Under the pieces are notes generated by a model. The model had not been told where the DNA came from. It saw only the letters and a list, made by a program, of their open reading frames with translations, and made no database searches. This document shows positions 20,251 through 28,946 of a stretch of 64,000 nt of DNA, one piece after another. Both the position numbers and the translations under genes were made by a program. The stretch comes from DASRDR01 sp035550795 (GTDB lineage Bacteria > Methylomirabilota > Methylomirabilia > Rokubacteriales > DASRDR01): contig DASZOL010000012.1 of assembly GCA_035550795.1 (NCBI GenBank), forward strand, positions 1 to 64,000, read 5' to 3'. Every line of letters starts with the position of its first letter. Within the stretch, counting starts at the first letter, position 1.

Positions 20251-21081
20251 TCAGCCCTTGATCGCGCCCGCGGTCATCCCCTTCACGAACCACTCGGAGA
20301 GGAACAGGTAGAGCACCAGCACGGGCAGGGTCGCGATCATGAGCCCGGTCGCGAGCATGCCGATGTCGAAGTACTGGTCGCTCACCAGGAACTGGATCGC
20401 GAGGGGGAGCGTCCGGCTCTGCTGGCGGGTGATGAAGACGACCGCGTAGAGGAACTCGTTCCAGAAGTAGATGAAGTTCAGGATCACGGTGGTGGCTACG
20501 GCGGGGAGCGCCATCGGCAGCATGACGCGCCAGAAGAGACGCCAGTCGCCGCACCCGTCGATCCGGGCTGCCTCTTCGAGCTCGGTGGGGATCTGGGCGA
20601 AGAAGGCGCGGAGGAGGTAGATCGTCAGCGGCAGCTCCGTCGCGACGTAGACCAGGACGAGCCCGGTGAGCGTGTTGAAGAGCTTGTACTGGACCAGGAT
20701 CTGGAACAGGGCGAGCAGCATGATCTGGGGCGGGAACATGATGGAGAGGAAGACGAGGAGGAAGAGCGGCTCCCGCCCCGGGAAGGCGTAGCGGCGCCGC
20801 GCGAACACGAACGCGGCCATCGCCCCCAGCACGGTCACCAGGGCGACGGCGGCGACGGTCACGATCGCACTGTTCCGGAAGTACGTGGCGTAGCCGAACT
20901 CGGTCCACGCGCGGTGGTACTTCTCCCAGTGGGCGGGGATCGGCAGACCGTAGTGGCTCCGGTAGATCTCGTCCGTCGTGCGGAGCGACATCATCGCGGT
21001 CCAGACGTAGGGACCGGCCGAGAAGACCGAGTACGCGACGACGGGGATGAGGAGCAGCCACCGCCCGGCTCGGCCGCGCAC
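20251..21081 (-). CDS. Carbohydrate ABC transporter permease (MalG-like)
   Basis: Inner-membrane permease of 276 residues with six hydrophobic segments, the second of the two permeases in a sugar-type importer. The EAA loop ELEEAARIDGCGDWRLFWRVMLP is the ATPase-docking motif, and the C-terminal VKGMTAGAIKG is the MalG-type ending. The GTG at 21081 starts two bases after the stop of the upstream permease, so the genes are translated in series. Confidence 0.9.
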   Translation of the reverse strand: MRGRAGRWLLLIPVVAYSVFSAGPYVWTAMMSLRTTDEIYRSHYGLPIPAHWEKYHRAWTEFGYATYFRNSAIVTVAAVALVTVLGAMAAFVFARRRYAFPGREPLFLLVFLSIMFPPQIMLLALFQILVQYKLFNTLTGLVLVYVATELPLTIYLLRAFFAQIPTELEEAARIDGCGDWRLFWRVMLPMALPAVATTVILNFIYFWNEFLYAVVFITRQQSRTLPLAIQFLVSDQYFDIGMLATGLMIATLPVLVLYLFLSEWFVKGMTAGAIKG

Positions 21082-21083
21082 GC

Positions 21084-22049
21084 TCAGAACTCCAGCGCCT
21101 CGCGCCGCTGGAGCAGGCGCATGAAGACGTACGAGAGCCCGAAGATGATCACGAACCAGAGCACGGCCACCGCGGAGGGATAGCCGAGATCGAGGGTCTT
21201 CCACTCGAACGCGCGCTTGACGACGTACGTGGCCACCGTCTCCGTGCCCCACATGGGGCCGCCCCGCGTCATGACCCAGACCAGCGCGAACTGCTTCATC
21301 TTGCCGATGAAGTCGAGGATGGCGAGGTTGACCAGGGTTGGACGGAGCAGCGGGACCAGCACGTGGATCGTGCGGCGGGCCGCGCCCGCCCCGTCGACCC
21401 GGGCGGCGTCGAGATAGTCGCCGGGGATCGCATGGATTGCCGCCAGGAGGACCACCATGTTGAAGCCGGCGAACATCCAGGTCGTGACGAGGATCAAGGC
21501 CGGGAGCGCCGTCGTGGGGCTTGCGAGCCAGGCCTGAGCGTGGCTGCCGAGACCGACCGCGCGGAGGACCAGGTTCGCCATGCCCCAGTCGTAGTTGTAG
21601 ACCCACAACCAGATCACGCCGACGACCGGGTAGGACATGAGGACCGGCGTGAACCACACGGTCCGGAAGAACCTCGCGAAGGGCACCCGCGCGTGGAGCA
21701 CGAGCGCAAGACCGAGCGCCAGCGGGATGTCCACGATCGGCGCCACCAGCCCCCAGGTCAACGAGTTGGCCGCGGCCTTCCAGAAGACCTCGTCGCTCGT
21801 GAGGATCTCCCGGAAGTGCTCGAGGCCGACGAACTCGTACACCATGCCCAGGTCCATGCGGAGGGTGTGGACGCTGTTGTAGAAGGTGACGAGGACCGGG
21901 TAGATGGCGAACGCGAAGTACAGGAGAAGCGTCGGGCCCAGGAAGACGCCGATGGCGACCCAGGGGCGCCGGGGGCCGGCCCGGCGGGTGGCGGCTCGCG
22001 CGCCGAGGCGCGGGAGGGCCGCGGCGCGGCCGGCGGGGTCAGCGCTCAC
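21084..22049 (-). CDS. Carbohydrate ABC transporter permease (MalF-like)
   Basis: Inner-membrane permease of 321 residues. A charged cytoplasmic N-terminus leads into WVAIGVFLGPTLLLYFAFAI, followed by about five more membrane spans. The EAA-type loop reads DYLDAARVDGAGAARRTIHVLVPLL. It pairs with the MalG-like permease just downstream and the sugar-binding protein upstream. No ATP-binding subunit is encoded with them. Confidence 0.9.
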   Translation of the reverse strand: MSADPAGRAAALPRLGARAATRRAGPRRPWVAIGVFLGPTLLLYFAFAIYPVLVTFYNSVHTLRMDLGMVYEFVGLEHFREILTSDEVFWKAAANSLTWGLVAPIVDIPLALGLALVLHARVPFARFFRTVWFTPVLMSYPVVGVIWLWVYNYDWGMANLVLRAVGLGSHAQAWLASPTTALPALILVTTWMFAGFNMVVLLAAIHAIPGDYLDAARVDGAGAARRTIHVLVPLLRPTLVNLAILDFIGKMKQFALVWVMTRGGPMWGTETVATYVVKRAFEWKTLDLGYPSAVAVLWFVIIFGLSYVFMRLLQRREALEF

Positions 22050-22143
22050 GGGGTCGCCCTCTCGAGCGCTCGGGCCCGGGGCCCCGCGCCGGGCTCACGG
22101 GGGGGCGCGCCGACGGGGCCTCAACCGGGCGCGCCCGGCCCCG

Positions 22144-23451
22144 CTACTTCCCCTTGAGCCGCGCGTCCTCGAGCTTGGCGAGCGCCTCGTCCGGACCGAT
22201 CAGCCGGTTGGGCAGGCCCTGGTTCACCGTCGCCACGTAGACCTCCCACACGCCGGGCTTCATGAGCAGCTTGACCTGCTGGGCGGTGAGGTCGACCCAC
22301 TTGGAGGTCCGGTTCACCTTGGCGAACTCGTCGAAGTACCACTTGATCGGGCTGTCGATCCGGCCGGGCTCGGTCTTGATGCCGGTCTGGATGCCCGTCT
22401 TGGCCATCCACATGTTGCCGACCTCGACGTCCGCGAAGGCGTTGGCGACCTCGACCGCGAGGGGCAGGTTGGGGCTCTTGGCGGCGACCGCGAGAGACCC
22501 GGCCACGCCGAGCATCTTCTCGCCGTGCCCCTTGCCGTCCTTCATGAGGGGGTAGTTGAGCAGACCGAGCTCGAAGCCCTGGGGCTGCCCCCCCTTCTCC
22601 GGCGGCACGAAGGCGCGGCCCGTGTACCACGAGCCCACCGGAAACATGCAGGCCTTTTGCTCCGTGTGGAAGTACCGGTGCGCTTCGGCCAGCGTCATGC
22701 TCGTCAGGGTCTTCGCGTACGCGCCGAGGTCAACGAGCTCCTTGTAGTACCGGAAGACCTCCGCCACGCGAGGATCCTTCCAGCTGAGCTCGCCCTGGTA
22801 GAGCTTCCGCGCGTCCGCGTAGCCGAGCTTCGAGAGGAGCAGCATGTCCGGGATGTACATGGCCGCCCATTCCCGGTCGGCGGCGCCGGTGGCGAACGCC
22901 GCGTACCCGCCCTTGGCGCACTTGGCGACGACGTCCTTGAACTGGTCCTGGGTGAGTGCGAAGCTGGCCGGGACCGTGATCCCGAGGTCCCGGAAGAGCT
23001 TCTTGTTGAAGTAGATCTCGTCGGACGCCGCCTCCACGGGAATGGCCCAGGTCCCGACCTTGCCCGCCGGCCCCGGCCGCGTCCAGAAGGCCTTGCCGTA
23101 CGGCTCGATGTTCTCCCAGCGGATCCCCTGCGAGAGATCGGCGAGCCACCCGGCCCCCATGAACTCGGGGACGTCGTTGTCGTAGTAGAAGACGTCGGGG
23201 AACCCCGACCCGGCGGTGAAGGCCGCCCGGAGCGCCGGCCACATGTTCTTCTTCTCGTAGAAGGTGATCTCGACGGTATGGCCGGGATGCTTCGCCTCGA
23301 AGCGCCGCTTGGCCTCGAAGAGCACGGCCTTCTTGGAGTCCTCGACGGCCCAGTGGCTCCACCACTGGAGCTGCGCGGCCTGAGCGGCCCCGGCCGCTCC
23401 CAGGCTCAGGATGAGCGTCGCGGCCAGGACCCCGATCGTCGTCCGTCGCAT
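22144..23451 (-). CDS. Extracellular sugar-binding protein of ABC importer
   Basis: Periplasmic solute-binding protein of family 1, 435 residues. A signal peptide (MRRTTIGVLAATLILSLGAA, ending AQA) is followed by LQWWSHWAVEDSKKAVLFEA, FPDVFYYDNDVPEFM and DEIYFNKKLFRDLGI, typical of carbohydrate-binding members. The ATG at 23451 has GAGGAGGA upstream and begins the signal peptide; the 19 extra codons upstream look non-coding. It is the first gene of the importer operon, with 94 bases to the first permease. The ligand is not predictable. Confidence 0.9.
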   Translation of the reverse strand: MRRTTIGVLAATLILSLGAAGAAQAAQLQWWSHWAVEDSKKAVLFEAKRRFEAKHPGHTVEITFYEKKNMWPALRAAFTAGSGFPDVFYYDNDVPEFMGAGWLADLSQGIRWENIEPYGKAFWTRPGPAGKVGTWAIPVEAASDEIYFNKKLFRDLGITVPASFALTQDQFKDVVAKCAKGGYAAFATGAADREWAAMYIPDMLLLSKLGYADARKLYQGELSWKDPRVAEVFRYYKELVDLGAYAKTLTSMTLAEAHRYFHTEQKACMFPVGSWYTGRAFVPPEKGGQPQGFELGLLNYPLMKDGKGHGEKMLGVAGSLAVAAKSPNLPLAVEVANAFADVEVGNMWMAKTGIQTGIKTEPGRIDSPIKWYFDEFAKVNRTSKWVDLTAQQVKLLMKPGVWEVYVATVNQGLPNRLIGPDEALAKLEDARLKGK

Positions 23452-23727
23452 GGCGTCCTCCTCTCGAGATTGGGCACCACGATGGCGCCGGTCTCGGGCG
23501 GGCGTCAAGCCCCCGCGGGGCGGTGCCGACGACCGGGACGCCCGCCAGGCGGGTCACGGAGTGGCGCCCGAGACCAGGTGTCGCCCGGCGGCCCTCGTGA
23601 GGCTGTGACCGGGACGCTCGCCGAGGCCCCGAGGCTCACGCGGCTCGCTGGCGCGCTGCGGTCCGCCGCCACATTCGGGTTGTCGGACGGGACCGGGCAC
23701 CCTACAATCCGGCGTGAGAGATCGAGC

Positions 23728-24612
23728 ATGACCCAAGTGACGATTCACCAGCGACCGGGCGGGCTGAGGCGGCCGGTGCTCCTCCTGGCCTTCGCCGGCT
23801 GGAACGACGCCGCCGAGTCCGCGACCAATGCCGCCCGATTCCTCCGGAGCGCGTGGGACGGCCAGCGGATCGCGAGCCTCGACCCGGAGGAGTTCTACCA
23901 CTTCGGCCTTCAGCGCCCGCTGGTGCGCCTCGTGCCGGGGACGCTCGATCGCGAGATCGTCTGGCCCGAGATGGAGTTCACCCTCTGCACGCGCGCCAGC
24001 CGAGACGTCGTCGTCGGTGTGGGCGTCGAGCCCCACCTGCGGTGGAAGACCTACTGCCGGGCCGTGCTCGACTTCGCCCGCGAGATCGAGGTGGGCCTCG
24101 TGGTCACCCTCGGCGCGCTCCTGGCGGAGGTCCCGCACACCCGCCCCGTCCGGCTGACGGGGTTCGCGACCGACCCGGAGCTGGGCGCCGTCCTCGGCGT
24201 CCGCCCGACCCGGTACGAGGGCCCGACCGGGATCGTGGGCGTGCTGTCGTCGACGGCGCGCGCGACGGGACTCGCGACGGCCAGTCTCTGGGCGAACGTG
24301 CCGCACTACATCTCCGCGATGGAGAACCCCCGGGCCACGCTCGCCCTGCTCCAGCGCGTGAACCGGCTCTTCGACGGTCCGCTCGACTACCGAGAGCTGG
24401 AGGAGGGCGCGACCCAGTTCGACGCCCAGCTGGCGGAGGTCCTCCAGCAGAACCGAAAGGTGGCGAGCTACGTGCGCCGGCTCGAGGCGAAGGACCAGGA
24501 GAGCGAGGAGGCGGAGGCGCCTCCCGCCGGGGACTTGCCAGACGCGAAGGACCTCGTCGCCGAGATCGAGCGGTTCCTCCGCCAGCAGCCGCCCGGGCCG
24601 TCACCGGAGTGA
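23728..24612 (+). CDS. PAC2-family protein (proteasome-assembly-chaperone fold)
   Basis: Cytosolic protein of 294 residues with the PAC2 fold: LLLAFAGWNDAAESATNAARFL at the front, EEFYHFGLQRPLVRL, LVVTLGALLAEVPHTRPVRL, and the glycine-rich YEGPTGIVGVLSSTA. The C-terminal 60 residues are charged and helical. Bacterial PAC2 proteins are common but mostly uncharacterised; in archaea and eukaryotes the fold assists proteasome assembly. The GTG start of the M23 peptidase gene overlaps this stop codon (GTGA), so the two are co-translated. Confidence 0.85.
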   Translation: MTQVTIHQRPGGLRRPVLLLAFAGWNDAAESATNAARFLRSAWDGQRIASLDPEEFYHFGLQRPLVRLVPGTLDREIVWPEMEFTLCTRASRDVVVGVGVEPHLRWKTYCRAVLDFAREIEVGLVVTLGALLAEVPHTRPVRLTGFATDPELGAVLGVRPTRYEGPTGIVGVLSSTARATGLATASLWANVPHYISAMENPRATLALLQRVNRLFDGPLDYRELEEGATQFDAQLAEVLQQNRKVASYVRRLEAKDQESEEAEAPPAGDLPDAKDLVAEIERFLRQQPPGPSPE

Positions 24613-25490
24613 CGCACCGCATCGTCCTGATCGGCCTCGCGCTGCTGGGCCTCGGGCCCCGGGCAGCCAGCGTCGCGGATAGCACGCGCGTGTCCGTCGC
24701 GCCGCCGAGCCCTCAGCCCGGTGACGTGGTTCTCCTGCAAGTGACCGGCGCCCCCCCGGACGCGCGCGTGGAGTGGGACGGGCGGGCCCTGGCGCTGTTT
24801 CCGACGCCCGGCGGCTTGGCCGCGCTGGTCGGGATCGACCTGGACGTCCGGCCCGGGCGGATCCGCTGGCGGGTCGTGCCGGCGCGCGCGGCGAAGGACG
24901 GCGCCACTCTCGCCGCCGGCGTGGTCAGGGTGCAGTCGCGCACGTTCCCGACGCAGGCGCTCACGCTCCCGAAGGGGATGGTCGATCTCGACGCGGCGAC
25001 GATTGCCCGCGTCGAGAGTGAGCGTCAGGAGCTGAAGGCCGCGCTGGCCGCCGGCGCCGCCGAGCGTCTCTGGCGCGGGCCCTTCCGGATCCCCGTGGAG
25101 GGCGGCCGGCCGACGGGGGGTTTCGGGCTCCGCCGGATCCTGAACGGCCAGCCGCGGGGCCCGCACAGCGGCTACGACTGGGGGGCGCCCGCCGGGACGC
25201 CTGTCGTCGCCGCCAACGCGGGCCGCGCGGCGCTGGTCGGCGAGCACTTCTTCGCCGGGCACAACGTCGTCGTGGATCACGGTCTCGGGCTGTTCACGCT
25301 TTACTACCACCTCAGCGAGGCGCGCGTGACGCCGGGCGAGCCCGTGGCTGCGGGCCAGGTCATCGGGACCGTCGGCGCGACCGGGCGCGTGACCGGACCG
25401 CACCTCCACTTCGCCGTGCTGCTGGATGGCGCGCGGGTCGACCCCGAGTCGCTGCTGGGCCTGTCTCCCCCCGAAGAGCAGGCGCCATAG
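24609..25490 (+). CDS. M23-family metallopeptidase (LytM domain)
   Basis: Exported murein endopeptidase-like protein of 293 residues. A short hydrophobic N-terminal signal (IVLIGLALLGLGPRAA) is followed by a beta-rich domain, a helical linker near residues 130-155 and a LytM/M23 domain. The zinc ligands are visible as HSGYDWG (His and Asp) and HLHF (the second HxH). The order resembles periplasmic M23 proteins that trim peptidoglycan cross-links. The GTG start overlaps the PAC2 stop. No transmembrane anchor other than the signal is seen. Confidence 0.85.
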   Translation: MTHRIVLIGLALLGLGPRAASVADSTRVSVAPPSPQPGDVVLLQVTGAPPDARVEWDGRALALFPTPGGLAALVGIDLDVRPGRIRWRVVPARAAKDGATLAAGVVRVQSRTFPTQALTLPKGMVDLDAATIARVESERQELKAALAAGAAERLWRGPFRIPVEGGRPTGGFGLRRILNGQPRGPHSGYDWGAPAGTPVVAANAGRAALVGEHFFAGHNVVVDHGLGLFTLYYHLSEARVTPGEPVAAGQVIGTVGATGRVTGPHLHFAVLLDGARVDPESLLGLSPPEEQAP

Positions 25491-25565
25491 GACCGGCCAC
25501 TCCGCGGCGCCGCCGGGACCCGCCTCCAGCGACCCGCGCGCGCCGCCGGAGGGGTCGGCTCGGCC

Positions 25566-26615
25566 TCAGCGCGCGCGGCCGGCCGCGGCGAGGCGCCGTG
25601 CCCAGGCGCCGAGCCCCCGATCGGACCACACGAGCGCGACGGACCGGGCGAGGAGCCAGCGGACCTCCCCGCGCGACACCTTCACCGTGACGGCGGGGTC
25701 GAGGAGGTTCTCGGCTCGCCGGAGCCGGGCGAGCGTGCCGAGTCCGATGAGGAGCGGCCAGAGCGCGGCCAGGCGCAGCCGCGCCTCGCGCCGGGGCAGG
25801 GCGAGCGTATACACGCGACCCTCGTCGAGGCGGACGAGCGCCTCGTCGATCAGCGCGTCGAGGAGGGGACGAACGCGAGGGAGCGACGCGGGGCTCAGGA
25901 GGTCCGGGGGGGCGAGGCCGAGGCCGGCGAGCTCTTGGCGCGGCAGGTAGCAGCGGCCAATCCTGAGGTCGCGCGGGAGGTCGCGGAGGACGTTGACCAG
26001 CTGGAGGCCGTGGCCGAAGCGAGCGCCGCGCGCTCGCATGGCGTGCGCGTCCCATCTCGCGCAGCGCGGCCGGTGCGCCACGACCATGTCAGTCCAGAAC
26101 TCGCCGACGCAGCCCGCGTTCAGATACGTGTAACGGTCCAGGTCGTTGCGGGTCTCCAGCGCGCCGATCCGATCGGCCATCTCGGGCGGGAAGCGCTCGA
26201 GGGCCTCCAGCATGCCGGTGGTCAAGGTCAGCAGGACCTCGTGGGCGCGCCGCCGATCTTCCGGCGGGAGCGCCCGGTATGCCGCCAGCACGTCGGGCAG
26301 GCGCGCCAGCAGGATGCGCTCCGCGGGGGTCTGGCCCCCGGCCGCTCCCGCCGTGATGGCCGGCGGCGCGGTGTCGGCCTCGTTGAGCGATCCGCGAAGG
26401 GCGTGGAGCGCGGCGAGGCGGGCGGCCGGCGGCAGCGCGCGCGTGTCGGCGATCGTGTCGGCCGCACGCGCGACGAGGTAGGTGACGCCGAGCGGGGAGC
26501 GGAGAGGCGCGGGCAAGACGCGGAGCGACAGCGCGAACGAGCGGCTCACGCCGGGCAGGAGGTCGCGGAGGAGCTGGAGCGCCACCCCCCGGCCGGACGC
26601 GCCGGAGGGCGTCAC
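25566..26615 (-). CDS. Squalene/phytoene synthase family protein
   Basis: Trans-isoprenyl diphosphate head-to-head synthase of 349 residues, probably squalene synthase-like. Both Mg-binding Asp motifs are present: DTIAD at 53-57 and NVLRDLPRDLRIGRCYLP near 207-224. RSFALSLRVLP and YTYLNAGCVGEFWTDM are further family signatures. The eukaryotic-style length and the NVLRDLPRD form resemble FDFT1-like squalene synthases more than HpnC/HpnD, suggesting a one-enzyme route to squalene for hopanoids or sterols. No cyclase gene lies nearby. Confidence 0.85.
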   Translation of the reverse strand: MTPSGASGRGVALQLLRDLLPGVSRSFALSLRVLPAPLRSPLGVTYLVARAADTIADTRALPPAARLAALHALRGSLNEADTAPPAITAGAAGGQTPAERILLARLPDVLAAYRALPPEDRRRAHEVLLTLTTGMLEALERFPPEMADRIGALETRNDLDRYTYLNAGCVGEFWTDMVVAHRPRCARWDAHAMRARGARFGHGLQLVNVLRDLPRDLRIGRCYLPRQELAGLGLAPPDLLSPASLPRVRPLLDALIDEALVRLDEGRVYTLALPRREARLRLAALWPLLIGLGTLARLRRAENLLDPAVTVKVSRGEVRWLLARSVALVWSDRGLGAWARRLAAAGRAR

Positions 26616-26637
26616 GGCGCCCCGGTACGGCGGGTCG

Positions 26638-26943
26638 TCAGTCGAGGTCGATCGGCCGGATCGGCGGGTCCGGGTCGTCCTTGGCTCGCTTGAGCCCTTC
26701 GCCGAACTTTCGCGACAGCAGGTCGCCCTTCGTCCGCTCGGCCTCGGTCGCCTGGCGGAACGCGGCTTCGCGCCGCGCTCCGGCGCCCCGGAGGTGGTCC
26801 ATGGCCTTGTCGAGGCTCGAGAGCGGGCCCGTCCGCGGGGGCTCGCGATGGGTCAGTACCGCCTGGACCTCGGCGTCGACCGTGAGGATGGCCTTGCAGC
26901 ACGGACAGGTCACCTCGAACCTGACTGACGGCTGGTCCCCCAT
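26638..26943 (-). CDS. Small CPCC zinc-ribbon-like hypothetical protein
   Basis: A 101-residue cytosolic protein whose N-terminus reads VRFEVTCPCCKAILTVDAEV, a Cys pair on a beta-hairpin like a half zinc ribbon. The rest is a charged amphipathic helix region (MDHLRGAGARREAAFRQATE) ending in a proline-rich acidic tail. With only two Cys, metal binding would need a dimer. I chose the ATG at 26943 because the CPCC domain follows directly. It lies 22 bases upstream of the squalene/phytoene synthase gene on the same strand. Function unknown. Confidence 0.65.
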   Translation of the reverse strand: MGDQPSVRFEVTCPCCKAILTVDAEVQAVLTHREPPRTGPLSSLDKAMDHLRGAGARREAAFRQATEAERTKGDLLSRKFGEGLKRAKDDPDPPIRPIDLD

Positions 26944-27021
26944 GCTTGACTGCCTATCACGCGCGGGCGGCGGCCGCAAGGCCGGCGCCCCCCGGGGCCG
27001 GCGGCCGGCGGTCCCGGGAAC

Positions 27022-27885
27022 TCACGCGGCTCGGGCGAGCCGCTCGAATGTCAGCGTGAGCCGATCGACCCGCGCGAGGTACGCCCCCAGGTCATGCGTT
27101 CCGCACCGCTCCCGGCCGGCCGTCCGGAAGCCCCGCCGGACGAACGCGGCGCCCCGGGCCGGGCCGCAGAGGTGGATGACCGCGGCCAGCCGCTCGCGCG
27201 GCACGAGCCGGAGCCCGCCGGCCCGGGCGGGGCCAAGCGTCCGGAGCAGGTGCTCGTGGAGTCGGGCCGCTGTCATCTCGATCGCGTGAGCGGGAACGGT
27301 CCGGGAGTAGAGGGCCGTGAACCAGCAGCCCGAGAGATCGTGCCACGGCCCCGCGCGGGCGACGCGGTGGTCGTGGACGCAGAGCCGTCGCCCTTCCTCG
27401 AACGCGGCGTCGGTCATCTGGAAGAGCCCCACCGCCGAGGAGGCCGGTGCGTAGAGGGCGAACGGATTCCACGTCCAGCGCCACCGCCAGGGAGCGCGCG
27501 CCAGCGGGTCTCCCTGGCTCTCCGCGTGGGCGAGCGCCGCCAGGAGCTCCGGCCGCACCAGGTCGGTGGCGTGGGCCCGGAATGCGGAGTCGTACCGCGT
27601 CCACGTCTCCCGCGGCGTGACCGGCGCCGGCGCGACGACGAGCCCGAGGAGCTCCGTCGGCTTGCGGGCGACCTGGTAGGCGAGGTTGAGCGCGGCCAGG
27701 ACGACCAGGACCAGGAAGCCCAGTACCGCCAGCCGGAGGGCGATCGGCGCCAGGAGCACGGCCCGGGCGAGTCGGCTCGCCCGTGAGCCCCGGGGTCGTC
27801 GGCGCGCCGGAGCGGGCCGCCGGCGCGCCGACAGCGTCGCGGCGGCGCCCGGCACGGCCTCCCCGCGCGAGCCTACCGCGGCCAC
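27022..27885 (-). CDS. Membrane-anchored transglycosylase SLT-domain protein
   Basis: A protein of about 287 residues with a basic N-terminal cytoplasmic stretch, one membrane helix (IALRLAVLGFLVLVVLAAL) and an extracytoplasmic lysozyme-like domain. The catalytic Glu is in AALAHAESQGDPLARAPW, followed by SSAVGLFQMTDAAFEEGR, the G-L-F-Q-M-T frame seen in SLT enzymes. Cys in CVHDHRV, LSGCWF, IHLCGPARG and ERCGTHD may form disulfides. The GTG at 27885 overlaps the end of the UGSC-partner gene by 13 bases; the exact start is uncertain because the N-terminal 40 residues are low complexity. Confidence 0.75.
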   Translation of the reverse strand: MAAVGSRGEAVPGAAATLSARRRPAPARRRPRGSRASRLARAVLLAPIALRLAVLGFLVLVVLAALNLAYQVARKPTELLGLVVAPAPVTPRETWTRYDSAFRAHATDLVRPELLAALAHAESQGDPLARAPWRWRWTWNPFALYAPASSAVGLFQMTDAAFEEGRRLCVHDHRVARAGPWHDLSGCWFTALYSRTVPAHAIEMTAARLHEHLLRTLGPARAGGLRLVPRERLAAVIHLCGPARGAAFVRRGFRTAGRERCGTHDLGAYLARVDRLTLTFERLARAA

Positions 27886-28946
27886 CGCGTGACCCTGCGA
27901 CTCACGGCGCGGGAGAAGCAGCAATTGGGAACGACCGTCGAGTGCTTGCCGGATCCGCCGGCGACCATGAGGTAGACGTCGTCCGGCCCCGGCACGACGG
28001 GCAGGAGCGCGTGGTCGTCCCCCGTCTCCATCCAGCGGGGCCAGTCGTGGATTCCCCACATCCCGCCCTGCCTGAGACGGTGGAGCGGCAGCCGCGCGCG
28101 CTCGTACACGTAGCGCTGCACGTCGGCACGCGTGAAGCCGTCCTCCGCGATCGTGGCGGCGTGCTCGGGACCGAGCACGAGAAGGAGCTGGCTCTGCGAA
28201 AAGTACCAGCCCACGTTCGAGCCGAGGGTGGCAGCCGTATCGGCGACCACGGTGAGGAGGTTCGACGCTTTCCGGCTCACGTGGTCGTTGACGTTGTGGG
28301 GCGCCTCGCCGCCGAAGACGGTGACGGCATCCTCCGCGGCGTCGAATCCCAGGCTCACGTGGAGCGGCTCCCAGGGGCTCGCCGCCACCCGCTCGGCGAT
28401 CGCGTAGGTGTACTTGGCCGGGCTGCCCTGCGTCGCCATGTCGCCCCGCCCCGGCCGAGCGCCGCCGAGGTTCCAGAGGCACAGGCGCACCGCGCGGCCC
28501 AGGGTCGCGTTCGCCCGGTTGCCGGGCCCAAACACGCCGGCACCGGCGTGCATGCCGAGCCGGTCCGCGGCCGGTCCGTGCACGATCAGGAGCGGCGCCA
28601 CGGGATGGGTCGTCGCCTGGACGCCGTACAGGTTGAAGGCGGGATCGAGCATCGCCTCGAGTGCCGCGACCAGGACCGGCATCGCCTCCGGCCCGCAGCC
28701 GGCCATGACGGCGTTGATCGCGATCTTCTCCACCGTGGCCTCGCCCCAGAGGGGCGGGATCTTCCCGACGACGTGGTCCGGGTCGGCGCCGATCCCACCC
28801 AGCGCCGCCTCGACGCGCGCCTCGGTCGGCGGGACGATCGGCAGCCCATCCGTCCAGCCCTGCGCGTGGAAGTGCGCCTCGACGGCCTCGAGCGAGTCGG
28901 GGAGCTCGAGGACGGTTGACGCCAGGACGGGCGCGGGCCTCTTCAC
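27873..28946 (-). CDS. UGSC-associated protein of unknown function
   Basis: A 357-residue cytosolic protein coupled to the UGSC selenoprotein by a GTGA overlap. The N-terminus reads LEAVEAHFHAQGWTDGLPIV and then PPTEARVEAAL. Later motifs are EKIAINAVMAGCGPEAMPV, HAGAGVFGPGNRANATLGR and a C-terminal VAGGSGKHSTVVPNCCF with a vicinal Cys pair. I recognise this sequence type as the companion, sometimes fused, of UGSC proteins, but I know of no assigned reaction. Conserved Gly-rich loops and Cys residues would fit a redox or small-molecule enzyme. A GTG at 28946 is preferred over upstream starts, whose translation is just the antisense of the selenoprotein. Confidence 0.75.
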   Translation of the reverse strand: MKRPAPVLASTVLELPDSLEAVEAHFHAQGWTDGLPIVPPTEARVEAALGGIGADPDHVVGKIPPLWGEATVEKIAINAVMAGCGPEAMPVLVAALEAMLDPAFNLYGVQATTHPVAPLLIVHGPAADRLGMHAGAGVFGPGNRANATLGRAVRLCLWNLGGARPGRGDMATQGSPAKYTYAIAERVAASPWEPLHVSLGFDAAEDAVTVFGGEAPHNVNDHVSRKASNLLTVVADTAATLGSNVGWYFSQSQLLLVLGPEHAATIAEDGFTRADVQRYVYERARLPLHRLRQGGMWGIHDWPRWMETGDDHALLPVVPGPDDVYLMVAGGSGKHSTVVPNCCFSRAVSRRVTRWPR